Shown piece after piece: positions 36,558 to 45,384 of a DNA stretch of 64,000 nt. The position numbers and the translations under genes were made by a program. Source of the stretch: Vibrio hepatarius (GTDB taxonomy: Bacteria; Pseudomonadota; Gammaproteobacteria; Enterobacterales; Vibrionaceae); contig NZ_LHPI01000011.1 in the NCBI RefSeq assembly GCF_001274785.1, positions 1-64,000 of the forward strand, read 5' to 3'. Within the stretch, counting starts at the first letter, position 1, and each line of letters starts with the position of its first letter. The notes beneath the pieces were generated by a model. It was not told where the DNA came from, did no database searches, and worked only from the letters and a program-made list of their open reading frames with translations.

Positions 36558-36591
36558 TTTCTCCCTTCGGCGGCCAACTTAAGGCGAGAAA
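36558..36591 (+). promoter_or_regulatory. Leader hairpin of the ChiP-like porin gene
   Basis: TTTCTCCCTT (36558-36567) pairs with AAGGCGAGAAA (36581-36591) with one bulged base and a 13-base loop. It ends 38 bases before the start codon. It may stabilise the mRNA or be a target for small RNAs; this is inference. Confidence 0.45.
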
Positions 36592-36629
36592 AAGAAAATA
36601 CAGCTATATCCATTTTTAGGAGTTTTTCC

Positions 36630-37697
36630 ATGGACAAAATGTTTAAACGTACGCTTTTAGGAGCTGCAGTAGCATTAGCATCAACAGGTGTAATGGCTAA
36701 GCAGGTAGGTGTTAACTCTGACTTTACTGTTGAAGTTTACGGTGTAGCGGCTATCTCGCTAGTAAACTACAACACTACCAGCAATGACGTTGCTGATAGC
36801 TCTACAGGACAAGATCAAGGTTATGTAGTTGAGAACGAGTCACGTATCGGTTTCCGTGCTCACAAAGATATGTTTGAGAACTTTAAGATTACGATGCAAA
36901 TCGAGTCTGGCTATGTAGACAGCACTGACTGGGGACATGGTGGTGTTTCTGGTGGTGTTCTAGGTTTCCGCGATACTTTCCTAGGTGCTTCAGGTGATTG
37001 GGGTAACGTTCGCGTTGGTCGAGTTCTGACTCCACTATACGAAATTGTTGACTGGCCATTTTCTAACCCTGGTCTAGGTTCTGTATTCGACTGGGGTGGC
37101 ATTGGTGCACACTACGATCGCCAATCAAACCAAGTTCGTTACGATTCGCCTAAGCTTGGTGGTTTCTCTTTCGCTACATCTATCGGTCGCGATGACAACG
37201 ACAATGGCGGTGGTCTAGCAACGGCTGATGACTCTTACTTTGTAAGTGCGAACGCTAAATACAGCTTTGAGAAAGTAACTCTAATGGGTGCTATTGAAAC
37301 AGGTAATGATTTCCGTAAAGTCGAAAACCAAGACAACACGACTTACCTAGTAGGTGCTGAAGTTAGCCTTCCAGCAGGCTTTGGCCTTGCAGCAGCGTAT
37401 AAAATGGAAGAGTTGGATAACGCTGCTGGTGTAAACGGAGCTGATGTTGAACAAGCGTCATACTCTATCATTGGTCAATACTGGAACGGCCCACTAGGTA
37501 TCAAACTAGGTTATGCAGCTAATGAAGATGCAGAATTAAATGGTGATAAGATAAATAACAGTGACAGCAATACTGTTTCTCTACAGGTTATGGGTGTAAT
37601 CGACGGCTTTGTACCATACGTACGTGTAGCTGGTCGCACCGTTGGTGACCTAGACACAGATATTGTAACTCGTTTTGGTCTAGAATACGGTTTCTAA
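36630..37697 (+). CDS. ChiP-like general porin (outer membrane)
   Basis: This 355-residue trimeric-type porin has a signal peptide ending GVMA (residue 23) and a 16-strand barrel ending in EYGF with terminal Phe. It is a clear paralogue of the chitoporin at 58473: both share NESRIGF, the GRVLTP region and NPGLG.V.DWGG, keeping the Trp that lines the chitoporin channel. The segment before the first strand is shorter (11 residues before EVYG instead of 19), so the chitoporin N-plug is reduced. Position after ligA matches the V. cholerae putative chitoporin locus. Substrate may be chitooligosaccharides or something else. AGGAG precedes the start. Confidence 0.85.
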   Translation: MDKMFKRTLLGAAVALASTGVMAKQVGVNSDFTVEVYGVAAISLVNYNTTSNDVADSSTGQDQGYVVENESRIGFRAHKDMFENFKITMQIESGYVDSTDWGHGGVSGGVLGFRDTFLGASGDWGNVRVGRVLTPLYEIVDWPFSNPGLGSVFDWGGIGAHYDRQSNQVRYDSPKLGGFSFATSIGRDDNDNGGGLATADDSYFVSANAKYSFEKVTLMGAIETGNDFRKVENQDNTTYLVGAEVSLPAGFGLAAAYKMEELDNAAGVNGADVEQASYSIIGQYWNGPLGIKLGYAANEDAELNGDKINNSDSNTVSLQVMGVIDGFVPYVRVAGRTVGDLDTDIVTRFGLEYGF

Positions 37698-37727
37698 CTA
37701 CATGTTCTAATTGCCTTTCTTTATAAT

Positions 37728-37758
37728 ATACGCCAGCATGTATGCTGGCGTATTTTTT
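37728..37758 (+). terminator. Terminator between porin and lipoprotein gene
   Basis: ATACGCCAGC / GCTGGCGTAT stem and TTTTTT run, ending only 17 bases before the next start codon. The lipoprotein gene would be expressed by read-through. Confidence 0.85.
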
Positions 37759-37774
37759 CTAAAGGATCAAAAAT

Positions 37775-38596
37775 ATGAAAATATTAAGATGTTTGTTCCT
37801 ATTATCAGCAGTATCTATCACTGCTGGTTGTAGTACCCTCAATAGCTCAAGTGACTTTTCTGATGCTGTTCAGAGTATTAAAGAAAGGAGTAATTATGTT
37901 GAAGTTGCTGCTAAAACTATAATACCCGACACGCAAGCGTTAGTCGGAGCTAATCTAGTGAGATCAGAACTAACATATACATCTGTGCAACCTATAGGCG
38001 AAAGTAACTTAACCAAAAAGTCTACCATTGATATGACGGTTACATTCTTTAAAAGCTATGATGTTTTTCATAGTGCTAGCGTCTTAGGTCAAACTGTGGC
38101 ACTCGATAATTCAAAACCAATGGCTGAAACGTGCAGTGAACATTGCACAGTCACTCAATGGGTTAGTTTTCCTTTTAGCGAACGTGAGTTAGCAGAATTC
38201 AGCGGCGAGAATGTTAATTTTACGATTACGTCAGGCAACAATAATATCGTTGAAGTAAGTGTGCCCAAGGCATATTTCGAAGCTATTGAGCAAGAAGCTG
38301 ACACACTAATAGCGAGAAATCAATCAACTCAACCGTATGTCAATCAAACGCCTGAGGTTACAAAAGTAAATGACTCAGCTCCTGCGAGTAAAGCTCTAGA
38401 AATGACGCAGTATTGGTATGCTAAAGCTTCTGCTCAAGATATCGATAAGTTTTCACAGTTCGCCATCTCAAACCGTAAAGGTGTTGTACAGAAATTAGAG
38501 AGCACTTCTCAAGAGCTTAATATGATGCAATATTGGTATTCAGAAGCGAGTGAAATCGAGCGTTCTCAAATATTACAGTGGCTAATCAGCCAATAG
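37775..38596 (+). CDS. Lipoprotein with duplicated C-terminal motif (DUF2057-like tail)
   Basis: This 273-residue protein starts with a lipoprotein signal peptide (lipobox ITAGC, Cys19). The middle part is a beta-rich domain with a Cys pair (ETCSEHC, about 117-122). The C-terminus has two copies of a 25-residue unit, at about 208-232 and 248-272, with the shared core QYWYxxAS. The second copy resembles the end of the DUF2057 protein at 59718. The function is not known. Its place behind a porin mirrors the gene behind chiP, which suggests a role with the porin at the outer membrane. AAAGGA precedes the start. Confidence 0.75.
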   Translation: MKILRCLFLLSAVSITAGCSTLNSSSDFSDAVQSIKERSNYVEVAAKTIIPDTQALVGANLVRSELTYTSVQPIGESNLTKKSTIDMTVTFFKSYDVFHSASVLGQTVALDNSKPMAETCSEHCTVTQWVSFPFSERELAEFSGENVNFTITSGNNNIVEVSVPKAYFEAIEQEADTLIARNQSTQPYVNQTPEVTKVNDSAPASKALEMTQYWYAKASAQDIDKFSQFAISNRKGVVQKLESTSQELNMMQYWYSEASEIERSQILQWLISQ

Positions 38597-38610
38597 ATTT
38601 GTTATTTTGA

Positions 38611-38643
38611 TTAAAGCCCCATGACGAGTGCATGGGGCTTTAA
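38611..38643. terminator. Bidirectional terminator
   Basis: Perfect 13-base stem TTAAAGCCCCATG / CATGGGGCTTTAA with a 7-base loop, between convergent genes. Confidence 0.8.
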
Positions 38644-38829
38644 TTAATATTTGATGGTGCCATTACTATGCTTGCAGATGAGTATAGGAATATACTTCAT
38701 TGTCCCATCTGGCATAGTACACTCCACATTGGGACCGGTTGTAGAATTCCCCGCACTGTTGTTCATTACTGCAACAGCATTACTACTAAAGAACACTATA
38801 CTGCACGCAAGTAATATTATGCTTTTCAT
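38644..38829 (-). CDS. Small secreted peptide with tandem Cys repeat
   Basis: From ATG 38829, preceded by GAGGTGAG, this ORF encodes 61 residues. A signal peptide of about 20 residues ends SNAVA. The mature peptide of about 41 residues ends with two 10-residue units, CTMPDGTMKY and CKHSNGTIKY, of the form C-x3-(D/N)GT(M/I)KY. I recognise no family. It has its own terminator and stands alone between the porin locus and nfeD. A longer upstream reading would bury the signal peptide. A real gene is likely because start, ribosome-binding site and signal peptide agree. Confidence 0.65.
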   Translation of the reverse strand: MKSIILLACSIVFFSSNAVAVMNNSAGNSTTGPNVECTMPDGTMKYIPILICKHSNGTIKY

Positions 38830-39126
38830 AAGCTCACCTCTCATGAGTTTAAATGTTAGACATATCGATAACTGCATCAACTCTAAGTATGTTTGTAACC
38901 AATAAAAGATCAAAAATAATTTAAACTTTAAAAGTTTTCTTTAATAAATAACTTCAACTTGTTGCGAGACAATAATTAATAATGCTCTGATTACTATTCG
39001 TTTTAATTTTCAGGTGTTGAGCTTTATCGTTATTAGCAGAGTCGAATGTGACGAATTACTACCAAGTTTTTTCGCACTAAAGAATATTTAATGAGCTGAT
39101 AAATAAAGACAAAGTATTCTAGATAC
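38830..39126. other. A/T-rich intergenic region
   Basis: This stretch must contain the promoter of the small secreted peptide. It is notably A/T-rich with no ORF, RNA gene or clear dyad. In V. cholerae a MerR-type (CueR) regulator gene is, to my recollection, near this position; none is present here. Confidence 0.4.
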
Positions 39127-39156
39127 AAAAAAGAGGCGAATATATGCCTCTTTTTT
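39127..39156 (-). terminator. Terminator of the qmcA-nfeD transcript
   Basis: AAAAAAGAGGC / GCCTCTTTTTT stem with an 8-base loop, 23 bases after the stop. Confidence 0.88.
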
Positions 39157-39178
39157 AGCTTAGATGAGTAAAGTCAGA

Positions 39179-39631
39179 CTAATTTTTTTCTTGGATGGTG
39201 AGGATAATACCGTTGACTTGAGTGATTTCGACCAATGTTCCTTTAGCGATTGGGGTGTCAGACCTTGCAGTCCAAGTGGTGTCACCCACCTTTAAACGTC
39301 CTTTACCTGCTGGGAAATCTTCGTCAAGCAACAAGGTCTCACCGATGAGTTGCTTTTCTTTCTGATTCAAGGTTCGGCTGGCATCACTTTGCTGATCGTT
39401 ACTAAACTGGCGTCGCCACCATAGCCAGGTTGTCACCAAGCAAAACACACCAAATGATGCCCACTGCAACTGCCAACTCATCGGCACAAGTGCCAGAACG
39501 AGGGCAACGAGTAACGCTGAGATACCCAGCCACAACAGGTAGCCTGCCGCACCGAGCAATTCGCACGCTAACAGTGCTAGGCCAAATGCCAGCCAGTGCC
39601 AGTGGTTAATGGATTCCAAAAATTCTATCAA
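39179..39631 (-). CDS. NfeD family membrane protein (YbbK type, TTG start)
   Basis: This 150-residue protein has three hydrophobic segments (about 13-70) followed by an OB-fold NfeD domain (about 90-148). NfeD proteins are partners of SPFH/stomatin proteins, and the SPFH gene lies seven bases upstream. The start is TTG at 39631 with AGG upstream; no ATG fits. A role in membrane-domain organisation is inferred from the family. Confidence 0.9.
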   Translation of the reverse strand: MIEFLESINHWHWLAFGLALLACELLGAAGYLLWLGISALLVALVLALVPMSWQLQWASFGVFCLVTTWLWWRRQFSNDQQSDASRTLNQKEKQLIGETLLLDEDFPAGKGRLKVGDTTWTARSDTPIAKGTLVEITQVNGIILTIQEKN

Positions 39632-39638
39632 AACATAC

Positions 39639-40562
39639 CTACTTGTTTTCTTTCGCTTGATGTTTAAACATTTCTGCTATGCCTGCAACTGACCCCATTA
39701 GACCAGAAGCTTCGAGAGGCAGCATAATGATTTTTCCATTTTCTGCTTGGCCAATGGTTTTCAGTGCGTCGGTATAGCCTTGAGCAATAAAGTAGTTCAC
39801 CGCTTGCATGTCACCTTTGGCAATCGCTTCTGATACCATCGTTGTTGCTTTCGCTTCCGCTTCTGCAGCACGTTCACGAGCTTCTGCTTGCAGGATTGCG
39901 GCTTGCTTTTGGCCTTCCGCTTTTAAAATCTCAGATTGCTTTTGACCTTCCGCACGAAGAATCTCCGCTTGACGGATACCTTGTGCCTCAAGGATCTCAG
40001 CACGCTTGTTTCTTTCTGCTTTCATTTGTGCATTCATCGCTGCAGTGAGGTCAGCTGGTGGTTGAACGTCTTTAATCTCGATACGAGTTACTTTTACGCC
40101 CCAAGGGTTGGTTGCGTCATCGACGATCGTAAGTAACTTAGTGTTGATCATATCGCGTTGGCTCAGCATTTCATCGAGTTCCATTGAACCCAAAACGGTA
40201 CGAATATTGGTTAAAGTCAGGTTTCTGATCGCATGTTCTAAGTCGTTAACTTCATAGGCGGCTTTTGCTGCGTCAATGACTTGCACAAAACAAACCGCAT
40301 CAATGGTTACGTTGGCGTTGTCTTTTGAAATCACTTCTTGAGCAGGGATATCAAGAACTCTTTCCATCATATTGACTTTATGACCAATGCTGTCGATGAA
40401 TGGAATAATGATGTTGAGTCCTGGTTTGAGAGAAAGGGTGTATCGACCAAAACGTTCTACCGTCCAGTTATTACCTTGTGGGACGGTTTTTACGCCGGCA
40501 AAAATAAGCGCAATTACAACAACTAGAAAGCCGCCAATTGCAATCAATGAGTCAACTGCCAT
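39639..40562 (-). CDS. qmcA: SPFH/stomatin-like protein QmcA
   Basis: This 307-residue inner-membrane protein has an N-terminal membrane helix (about 5-25), an SPFH domain (about 27-190) and a long helical tail with repeated units of the type [18 protein letters not shown]. It assembles into membrane cages in related species. It overlaps no gene and pairs with nfeD. ybbN upstream gives the same grouping as in E. coli. AAGGAA precedes ATG. Confidence 0.93.
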   Translation of the reverse strand: MAVDSLIAIGGFLVVVIALIFAGVKTVPQGNNWTVERFGRYTLSLKPGLNIIIPFIDSIGHKVNMMERVLDIPAQEVISKDNANVTIDAVCFVQVIDAAKAAYEVNDLEHAIRNLTLTNIRTVLGSMELDEMLSQRDMINTKLLTIVDDATNPWGVKVTRIEIKDVQPPADLTAAMNAQMKAERNKRAEILEAQGIRQAEILRAEGQKQSEILKAEGQKQAAILQAEARERAAEAEAKATTMVSEAIAKGDMQAVNYFIAQGYTDALKTIGQAENGKIIMLPLEASGLMGSVAGIAEMFKHQAKENK

Positions 40563-40654
40563 GTTTATTTCCTTGGTTAAAGTGATATGTCGATTGTTTC
40601 TTAATTAAACCGTTTAAACAAAGAAATAAATGAGAAGTGGGACTAACTTTAGAC

Positions 40655-40683
40655 AAAATTAAAGCCGGTATTACCGGCTTTAA
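40655..40683 (-). terminator. Terminator of ybbN
   Basis: TTAAAGCCGGT / ACCGGCTTTAA with a T-run (TTTTG) on the minus strand, 20 bases after the ybbN stop. Confidence 0.8.
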
Positions 40684-40703
40684 CATATTGATTTAATTCT
40701 ATT

Positions 40704-41558
40704 CTAATAAAGCAGAGAATAGAGCTGACGGCGATATTTAGCAGAAATCGCGTTGCCTTGTCCAAGGGCGGCCAATATATCCATAAAGTGTTTTTTAAGT
40801 TCACCGTCTTGCGCATTGAGGTCTTTACGCAAAAAGCTCCACAATAGTTCCAGAGCTTCTTCATCTCGGCTTACCTGGTGATAACTTAATGCAAGCTCTG
40901 CTGCGACTTTACTATCCGTTGGGTTATTTGCTAGCGCAGTTTCGAGCGATTGAATTTCCGGACTGTTCGCAGACTGTTCATGTAATTCCAGTTTCGCAAC
41001 TAGGCTCTTGTAGTAGTTATCTTTATATTCCAGAGGAATATCTTCCAACAGAGATTTGGCCTGGGCAAAATCTTGTGTTTCAAGGTAACACTCAACCATT
41101 GCCAATTTAACGTCGCCTTTTTGCTGCATTTCTACTGGTAGTTGCTGGAGAATCGGTAACGCTTGAGCGAATTGTTGTTGCTGAACGAATTCCAGCGCCT
41201 GCTTCAAACTCATTTCTTCTTGGCTTGGCAGGTGTTTTGTTAACATTGCTTGGATCGCCGCGAGTTCTTGCGGACCGCCGAGTCCATCAACTGGCTGTCC
41301 GTTAATAAACAGTGCAATTGTCGGCAAGGCCTGAACACCAAATTGAGAAGCAATCAGTTGTTCTTGCTCGCAGTTCAATAGTGCGAGCGTAAATGCTCCG
41401 TTGTATTGCTGAGCCAGAGTTTGCAGATCAGGAATAATTTGTGCGCTTTCTTGGCTCATTGGAGCCCAGAAGTGAATTAGCACAGGTGTCTGTACTGAGC
41501 CTTCTAATACTTGGCGGAAGTTCTGTTCGTTTAGCTCGACAATAAAAGGTGATTGCAT
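40704..41558 (-). CDS. ybbN: Co-chaperone YbbN/CnoX (thioredoxin-like with TPR repeats)
   Basis: This 284-residue protein has a thioredoxin-fold domain (about 1-110) followed by TPR-like repeats (about 118-275). In E. coli the protein (CnoX) is a holdase working with DnaK and GroEL. The site that is WCxxC in thioredoxin reads WAPMSQES here, so neither active-site cysteine is present; a Cys remains in LLNCEQEQ (about residue 62), equivalent to E. coli Cys63. Redox activity is therefore unlikely. AAGGAA precedes the start. Confidence 0.93.
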   Translation of the reverse strand: MQSPFIVELNEQNFRQVLEGSVQTPVLIHFWAPMSQESAQIIPDLQTLAQQYNGAFTLALLNCEQEQLIASQFGVQALPTIALFINGQPVDGLGGPQELAAIQAMLTKHLPSQEEMSLKQALEFVQQQQFAQALPILQQLPVEMQQKGDVKLAMVECYLETQDFAQAKSLLEDIPLEYKDNYYKSLVAKLELHEQSANSPEIQSLETALANNPTDSKVAAELALSYHQVSRDEEALELLWSFLRKDLNAQDGELKKHFMDILAALGQGNAISAKYRRQLYSLLY

Positions 41559-41630
41559 CTAACGGTTCCTTGCAACGTTTGAGATAGTTCAAACATATGG
41601 GCTTTGGCTAGGGATATCAAGGTGAGCACG

Positions 41631-41668
41631 AGACAAAACACACTGAACAGCGAATGCAGTGTGTTTGT
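41631..41668 (-). terminator. Terminator after the 21-residue ORF
   Basis: AAACACACTG (41636-41645) pairs with CAGTGTGTTT (41657-41666). On the minus strand the stem is followed by TGTCT. It lies 23 bases after the stop of the small ORF and supports a small transcription unit. Confidence 0.6.
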
Positions 41669-41690
41669 CATGTGAAGAGCGCGGAAGTGT

Positions 41691-41756
41691 TTACAGAACG
41701 ATAAATAAAACGAGCGCAACACCCACACTAAGCCAGTTAATTTGGTTTAATGACAT
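41691..41756 (-). CDS. Small single-pass membrane peptide (21 residues)
   Basis: ATG at 41756 opens a 21-codon ORF whose product reads MSLNQINWLSV then GVALVLFIVL. The second half is wholly hydrophobic, so it is probably a membrane-inserted peptide. GGAAAG lies six bases upstream, and a stem-loop terminator follows. No larger ORF on either strand explains this stretch. No family is recognised. Small membrane peptides of this kind are common but rarely annotated. Confidence 0.5.
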   Translation of the reverse strand: MSLNQINWLSVGVALVLFIVL

Positions 41757-41854
41757 GTTATCTTTCCGAATGTAACGCTTGAATTGGTCAAGGAGTGTTC
41801 GAATATGAAGATAACGTTCGATTGTTACGATTAAATTACATTGCAATACATTAT

Positions 41855-42682
41855 TTATGCCGCACGCATCAATATTTTATCGAGCAATCGAGTAGGTAAT
41901 ATTCTTTTTAATACCGCAAACATTATGGTGGGCGTGGTGATGCGATAACGAATCTTAGGATGAGTCGATTCCAACGCGTCAATAACAGGTGCAATGCACG
42001 ATTCAGCAGGAAGAACAAAAGCATTGCCTGAAGACTCTTTATCCAAACGTCGTAATTGTTGCTGATACGCATGTTGGTGGACACTGGTGTCGATTGCGAT
42101 CCACTTTAGAAAGGCGGCTTTCGCGTTGGCGCGAAATTGCGTCTCGATAGGGCCGGGCTCAAGCAAGCTGATATGAATATTCGAGTCCAGCAACTCAAGC
42201 CTGATGGTATCCGTCCAACCTTCAATCGCAAATTTAGACGCATTGTAAGCACCGCGGTATTTCATTGCCGCAAAGCCCAATACAGAACTGTTTTGAATAA
42301 TTCTGCCATGTCCTTGTGCGCGCATCACTGGCAAAACTTCAGTGACCAATTGGTGCCAGCCGAAAAAGTTGGTTTCAAACTGCTCGCGTAGAGCTTGGGT
42401 AGGTAAGTCTTCTAACGCGCCAGGCTGTCCGTACGCTCCGTTGTTAAACAGTGCGTCGAGTCGGCCACCAGTGATGTGTAATGCTTGCTGGACGGCTAAA
42501 GAAATACTATCGCTATCGGTTAAGTCGAGATGAAGACACGTCAAGCCCTCAGCCTTTAATCTCTCAACGTCTTCAGCTTTGCGGCAAGAGGCAATAACTT
42601 GATAACCGCGTTGCTTTAATGCGTGCGCACAAACATAACCAATCCCTGTAGAACACCCAGTAATGAGAATTGACTTACTCAT
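41855..42682 (-). CDS. Short-chain dehydrogenase/reductase family oxidoreductase
   Basis: This 275-residue NAD(P)-dependent SDR has the cofactor motif TGCSTGIGY (residues 8-16) and NNGAYG (about 88-93). The catalytic Ser is in IIQNSSVLG and the YxxxK motif in YNASK (about 149-153). It resembles E. coli YbbO-type oxidoreductases, whose gene also lies near ybbN, but the substrate is not evident. It follows yfcH with an 44-base gap in the same direction. Confidence 0.88.
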   Translation of the reverse strand: MSKSILITGCSTGIGYVCAHALKQRGYQVIASCRKAEDVERLKAEGLTCLHLDLTDSDSISLAVQQALHITGGRLDALFNNGAYGQPGALEDLPTQALREQFETNFFGWHQLVTEVLPVMRAQGHGRIIQNSSVLGFAAMKYRGAYNASKFAIEGWTDTIRLELLDSNIHISLLEPGPIETQFRANAKAAFLKWIAIDTSVHQHAYQQQLRRLDKESSGNAFVLPAESCIAPVIDALESTHPKIRYRITTPTIMFAVLKRILPTRLLDKILMRAA

Positions 42683-42726
42683 GAATCCCTTTCTTTATCT
42701 GTCGATTAAGTGATTAGATTAAAAGA

Positions 42727-43641
42727 TTATTCATGATGTTGTAATAAGTTTTTTAGTGCTGGAGCTAAGCGTGAATAGCTAAATCGAAAGCCTAGCTCGG
42801 TTAACTTCCTTGGTTTGGCTCGAATGCTGTCAAACAACAACACTGAGCTTTCTCCTATGGCGAGTTTAAGTACCCATTTAGGAGTGAACAAGAAGTGTGG
42901 GCGCTTAAGCGTTCTCGCTAGCACCTTACTGAAATACTGGTTAGTCACAGGGTGAGGGGCGCACAGATTGAATGGTCCTTGAGCGTGCTCGGTTTCAAGC
43001 AGGTAGACGATGGCTCTAACCATATCGAGCATATGGATCCATGGCATGTACTGCTTGCCATTGCCGATTGGGCCACCGACGCCACACTTATACGGAGGAA
43101 GCATCTTCTTCAGCGCACCGCCATCAGGCGCAAGAACAATACCTGTACGTAGGGTGCAGACGCGTGTGTACTCAGAACGTGCTCGATTAGCGATATTTTC
43201 CCATGTGGCACATACGTGATGAGGGAATCCTTGGCTGTGGACGTGAAGGTCTTCATCAAACGGATGCGCTTGTTGGTCGCCGTAATAACCCACTGCGGAA
43301 CCACTAATCAGTACTGCTGGTGGCGCTGTACTGGCGTGAATGAGATCGACCAGTTTTTCCGTTAGGCCCCAACGGCTATCACAGATTTCTTTCTTCTGTA
43401 CTTTGCTCCAGCGTTTATCTGCTATCGGTTCACCAGCCAAGTTAATTACCGCGTCAAACTCGTTGAAGTCATGGTATTTATCTAGACTCGAAACATAGCT
43501 GATGTTTCCCATATCCGCGTGGTTTACGGCCGCTTTTGCTCTCGCTGGAGACCGCGTAAGCATAACCACTTGGTGAGTGGTCAGGTGCTTAACGAGTTCG
43601 CGACCAATAAATCCAGAACCACCGGTGAGCAATATTTTCAT
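42727..43641 (-). CDS. yfcH: YfcH-like epimerase (TIGR01777 family)
   Basis: This 304-residue extended SDR of the TIGR01777 family (DUF1731 at the C-terminus) has the NAD(P) motif LTGGSGFIGRELV (residues 4-16), NLAGEPIADKRWS (about 67-79), and ISGSAVGYYG (about 112-121). The physiological substrate is not known. GAGAAATGG precedes the start. It lies with yfcE in E. coli; here yfcE is 2.5 kb away across the DUF1538 operon. Confidence 0.9.
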   Translation of the reverse strand: MKILLTGGSGFIGRELVKHLTTHQVVMLTRSPARAKAAVNHADMGNISYVSSLDKYHDFNEFDAVINLAGEPIADKRWSKVQKKEICDSRWGLTEKLVDLIHASTAPPAVLISGSAVGYYGDQQAHPFDEDLHVHSQGFPHHVCATWENIANRARSEYTRVCTLRTGIVLAPDGGALKKMLPPYKCGVGGPIGNGKQYMPWIHMLDMVRAIVYLLETEHAQGPFNLCAPHPVTNQYFSKVLARTLKRPHFLFTPKWVLKLAIGESSVLLFDSIRAKPRKLTELGFRFSYSRLAPALKNLLQHHE

Positions 43642-43858
43642 CCATTTCTCCTAGAACGTCCGTGCCCTGCTGTAAATGTCAGTAACGCTATTAATTATAG
43701 CGAGTTAGCTCCACTTCGGAACAGGGATTATGCAAAGCAAATGATTATCACAGAATTAATATTTTGTTACGTTTGTTTGTCGTCACCCTGTTTTCGTCAC
43801 ATCAAACCGTTAACTCATTTGTCATTATAAAGCTAATGAGCATAGGGATGGGGTGCAT

Positions 43859-44593
43859 ATGGAAGCAATTACCGCGCTAATGAAAGCGTTTTGGGCAAGT
43901 CTACGCGATTTGCTACCGATTATTATCGTGATTGCTTTTTTCCAGTTAGTGGTCCTTCAAGAACCACTGCCTAACTTGTTGTCTATTCTATTTGGTTTAG
44001 TTCTGGTTGTGTCAGGGCTGACCTTTTTTATTTTTGGCCTTGAGATGGGGCTGTTCCCAATTGGCGAGTCGATGGCTCAAGCTTTTGCTCGTAAAGGTAG
44101 CGTATTCTGGTTGATGGTTTTTTCATTCTGTTTAGGATTTGGCACCACAGTCGCAGAACCTGCACTGACTGCGGTCGCCGACGAAGCAGCCGAAGTGGCG
44201 GCTGAAGGAGGGATGATTGCTCATAGCGAGATTGCGATGGAGCAATATGCCACAGGATTACGTTTGACCGTTGCTCTGTCTGTAGGGCTGGCGATTATGG
44301 TGGGAGTACTGCGTATTCTCAAAGGTTGGTCTATCCAGTACATGATCATGGCGGGCTATATCGGCGTGGTTGTCCTCACCATTTTTGCCCCTGAGAGTAT
44401 TATTGGCGTGGCGTATGACTCGGGCGGAGTGACAACTTCAACCATCACGGTTCCTTTGGTGACAGCTCTTGGTGTTGGACTGGCGTCGGCGATTAAGGGA
44501 AGAAACCCGATGATCGATGGCTTTGGTTTAATCGCGTTTGCTTCGCTGCTACCTATGATGTTTGTGATGATTTTCGGCATGGTGGTGGCGTGA
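43859..44593 (+). CDS. DUF1538 membrane protein, subunit A
   Basis: This 244-residue polytopic membrane protein belongs to the DUF1538 family and has no assigned function. About six to seven hydrophobic segments are visible. Two conserved stretches stand out: [12 protein letters not shown] (about 92-103) and [15 protein letters not shown] (about 185-199), followed by [15 protein letters not shown]. The next gene is a paralogue with the same stretches. ATG 43859 is preferred because GATGGGG lies at good distance; a GTG two codons earlier is also in frame. The stop overlaps the next start (TGATG). Its operon partners, a PII-like and a CBS protein, suggest a transporter controlled by bound nucleotides. 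Confidence 0.85.
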   Translation: MEAITALMKAFWASLRDLLPIIIVIAFFQLVVLQEPLPNLLSILFGLVLVVSGLTFFIFGLEMGLFPIGESMAQAFARKGSVFWLMVFSFCLGFGTTVAEPALTAVADEAAEVAAEGGMIAHSEIAMEQYATGLRLTVALSVGLAIMVGVLRILKGWSIQYMIMAGYIGVVVLTIFAPESIIGVAYDSGGVTTSTITVPLVTALGVGLASAIKGRNPMIDGFGLIAFASLLPMMFVMIFGMVVA

Positions 44594-45384
44594 TGAATTG
44601 GTCCCACTTTGCAGACACTTTTCTGAGTACTATACGAGACGTACTACCAATTGCGGCGATCATCTTTGGTTTCCAATTTGCCGTATTAAGACGTCCAGTG
44701 ACTAACTTGCCAAGGGTATTGTTTGGCTTTGTTTATGTCATCCTTGGCCTGTCATTGTTTCTGATTGGTTTAGACCTGGCGCTGTTCCCGTTAGGGGAGA
44801 CGATGGCAATGCAACTCACCGCACCGGACTTTCTCAGCCAATTCCGTTTATCTGACGATGCCGCGATTCACTGGCAGGATTATTACTGGGTGTACATTTT
44901 TGCGTTTTGTATTGGTTTTAGTACCACCATCGCAGAGCCTTCATTGATCGCGGTGGCGATAAAGGCAAACCAAGTTTCTGGTGGGTCGATCAGTATTAAC
45001 GGCTTAAGAATCGCAGTCGCATTAGGCGTGGCGATCGGTATTTCGCTCGGTAGCTATCGAATTGTGGTGGGCGATCCGATCCATTACTACATCATTGCTG
45101 GCTATATTGTCGTTGTGGTTCAAACTTTCTATGCACCTAAGCTAATTGTGCCGTTGGCATACGATTCGGGGGGCGTTACAACATCGACGGTTACTGTGCC
45201 ATTGGTAGCGGCGCTGGGCCTCGGTTTAGCATCAACAGTTCCGGGTCGAAGTCCAATGATTGACGGCTTTGGGTTGATCGCTTTTGCCAGTTTGTTTCCG
45301 ATAATTTCTGTTATGGCTTACGCCCAAATCACTCGCTGGCTCAACCGTGAGTCAGAATTGGAGGATAAAGAAAATGCGCTTTAA
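44593..45384 (+). CDS. DUF1538 membrane protein, subunit B
   Basis: This 263-residue paralogue of the preceding protein shares [26 protein letters not shown] and [15 protein letters not shown] at matching places. The likely product is a second half of a heteromeric membrane complex. Hydrophobic segments again number six to seven. The start overlaps the stop of subunit A by one base, and its end overlaps the PII-like gene by 11 bases. The substrate is unknown; the family is sometimes called a putative transporter, which is not proven. Confidence 0.85.
   Translation: MNWSHFADTFLSTIRDVLPIAAIIFGFQFAVLRRPVTNLPRVLFGFVYVILGLSLFLIGLDLALFPLGETMAMQLTAPDFLSQFRLSDDAAIHWQDYYWVYIFAFCIGFSTTIAEPSLIAVAIKANQVSGGSISINGLRIAVALGVAIGISLGSYRIVVGDPIHYYIIAGYIVVVVQTFYAPKLIVPLAYDSGGVTTSTVTVPLVAALGLGLASTVPGRSPMIDGFGLIAFASLFPIISVMAYAQITRWLNRESELEDKENAL

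Larger units (their letters stand above)
36133..36629. other. Intergenic region upstream of the ChiP-like porin
   Basis: This 497-base, A/T-rich region holds the ligA terminator, a GATCATGATC palindrome (36376-36385) that resembles part of a CRP-type site, and a leader hairpin at 36558-36591. No ORF was seen. A long regulatory region fits a porin gene that responds to its environment. Confidence 0.5.

Noticed and set aside
41531..41728. Minus-strand ORF overlapping the start of ybbN
   Set aside because: It overlaps ybbN and the terminator of the 21-residue ORF and does not resemble a protein.
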